DNA of 5,605 bases from an uncultured Clostridia bacterium (lineage in GTDB: Bacteria; Bacillota_I; Bacilli_A; RF39; UBA660), in assembly GCA_948433815.1 (NCBI GenBank), contig CAOJDZ010000056.1:1-5605 (forward strand), given 5' to 3'. The stretch's first letter is position 1. Every line of letters starts with the position of its first letter. The notes under the pieces were generated by a model, which saw only the letters and a program-made list of their open reading frames with translations, had not been told where the DNA came from and made no database searches. Positions 5,292 to 5,605 of this stretch are shown piece after piece. Position numbers and translations under genes: made by a program.

Positions 5292-5605
5292 TTATTCGCT
5301 TTCTTGTTTTGTTAGTGTTTGAATTCTTCCTTTATTAAATTCTTTTAGTGCTTCTTCCATAGTTAATAAATCTAGTATATTTTTATCTATATGAAAGAGT
5401 TCGTTATTTAAGTGTTCGAGCATTCCTAGTTTTACAGTATATCTAGTTTCTCCTTCTTCAATAGGTTCAGAAACTATCAAAAAATGTCTAGTTATTTCAA
5501 AATAAGTTTTAGCTTGTTCACTTGTTTCAAAAGAAATTCTTTTATTTTGTTTGGCGGCTAGTGCAGCAATAGTGATTTTATATTCTCTTAGTTCTTTGGT
5601 GTCTA
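5292..5605 (-). CDS. C-terminal part of an unrecognised cytoplasmic protein (runs off right edge)
   Basis: The minus-strand frame is open from the window edge to a TAA at 5292-5294, giving 103 visible residues. The first full codon is at 5601-5603. The sequence begins DTKELREYKITIAALAAKQ and continues through ISFETSEQAKTYFEITRHFLIVSEP, then EEGETRYTVKLGMLEHLNNELFHIDKNILDLLTMEEALKEFNKG, ending KQESE. It is charged, mixed helix and strand, with no membrane segment, cysteines or nucleotide-binding motif. I do not recognise the family. A TTG at 5478-5480 could be taken as a start and give 62 residues, but no ribosome site precedes it and the frame carries protein-like sequence well upstream, so the gene starts outside the window. 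A clean terminator follows it, so it ends its own transcript before uvrC. Confidence 0.7.
   Translation of the reverse strand, partial: DTKELREYKITIAALAAKQNKRISFETSEQAKTYFEITRHFLIVSEPIEEGETRYTVKLGMLEHLNNELFHIDKNILDLLTMEEALKEFNKGRIQTLTKQESE

Noticed and set aside
5292..5480. A complete 62-residue gene starting at TTG
   Set aside because: The frame stays open to the window edge with protein-like sequence, and no ribosome site precedes the TTG. It is the tail of a longer gene.

Overview
The window is very AT-rich. It carries good Shine-Dalgarno sites (AAAGGAG, AAGGAG, GAGGAG) and short intergenic gaps. Long reading frames contain no in-frame TGA while using TGG for Trp, so the standard bacterial code applies. 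Together with surface proteins of a Gram-positive style, this suggests a low-GC Bacillota, possibly one of the small-genome uncultured Bacilli of animal guts. That placement is inference; no marker gene fixes it.

Left part (1-1012): the start of a secreted or membrane-anchored surface protein runs off the left edge on the minus strand. Opposite it, on the plus strand, is a 70-residue helix-turn-helix protein. The gap between them holds a strong minus-strand promoter flanked by two near-identical 20-bp dyads, which look like operators. The divergent HTH protein is the obvious candidate to bind them.

Middle part (1008-2559): a likely minus-strand operon. It starts at an extended -10 promoter, runs through an 11-codon ORF with its own ribosome binding site and a hairpin plus U-tract, then a CPBP-type intramembrane protease homologue with altered motif residues, then a surface protein anchored at both ends. 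A two-way terminator separates it from the HTH gene.

Right part (2560-5605): uvrC (nucleotide excision repair) is followed downstream by a 273-residue protein that looks like a reduced RnfC without iron-sulfur or flavin motifs. Upstream of uvrC, after a clear terminator, lies the C-terminal end of an unrecognised gene that continues past the right edge. All genes except the HTH gene are on the minus strand.

The best candidates for something undescribed are the tiny ORF with its hairpin ahead of the protease/surface-protein pair, the paired operators with the divergent HTH protein, and the orphan RnfC-like protein.
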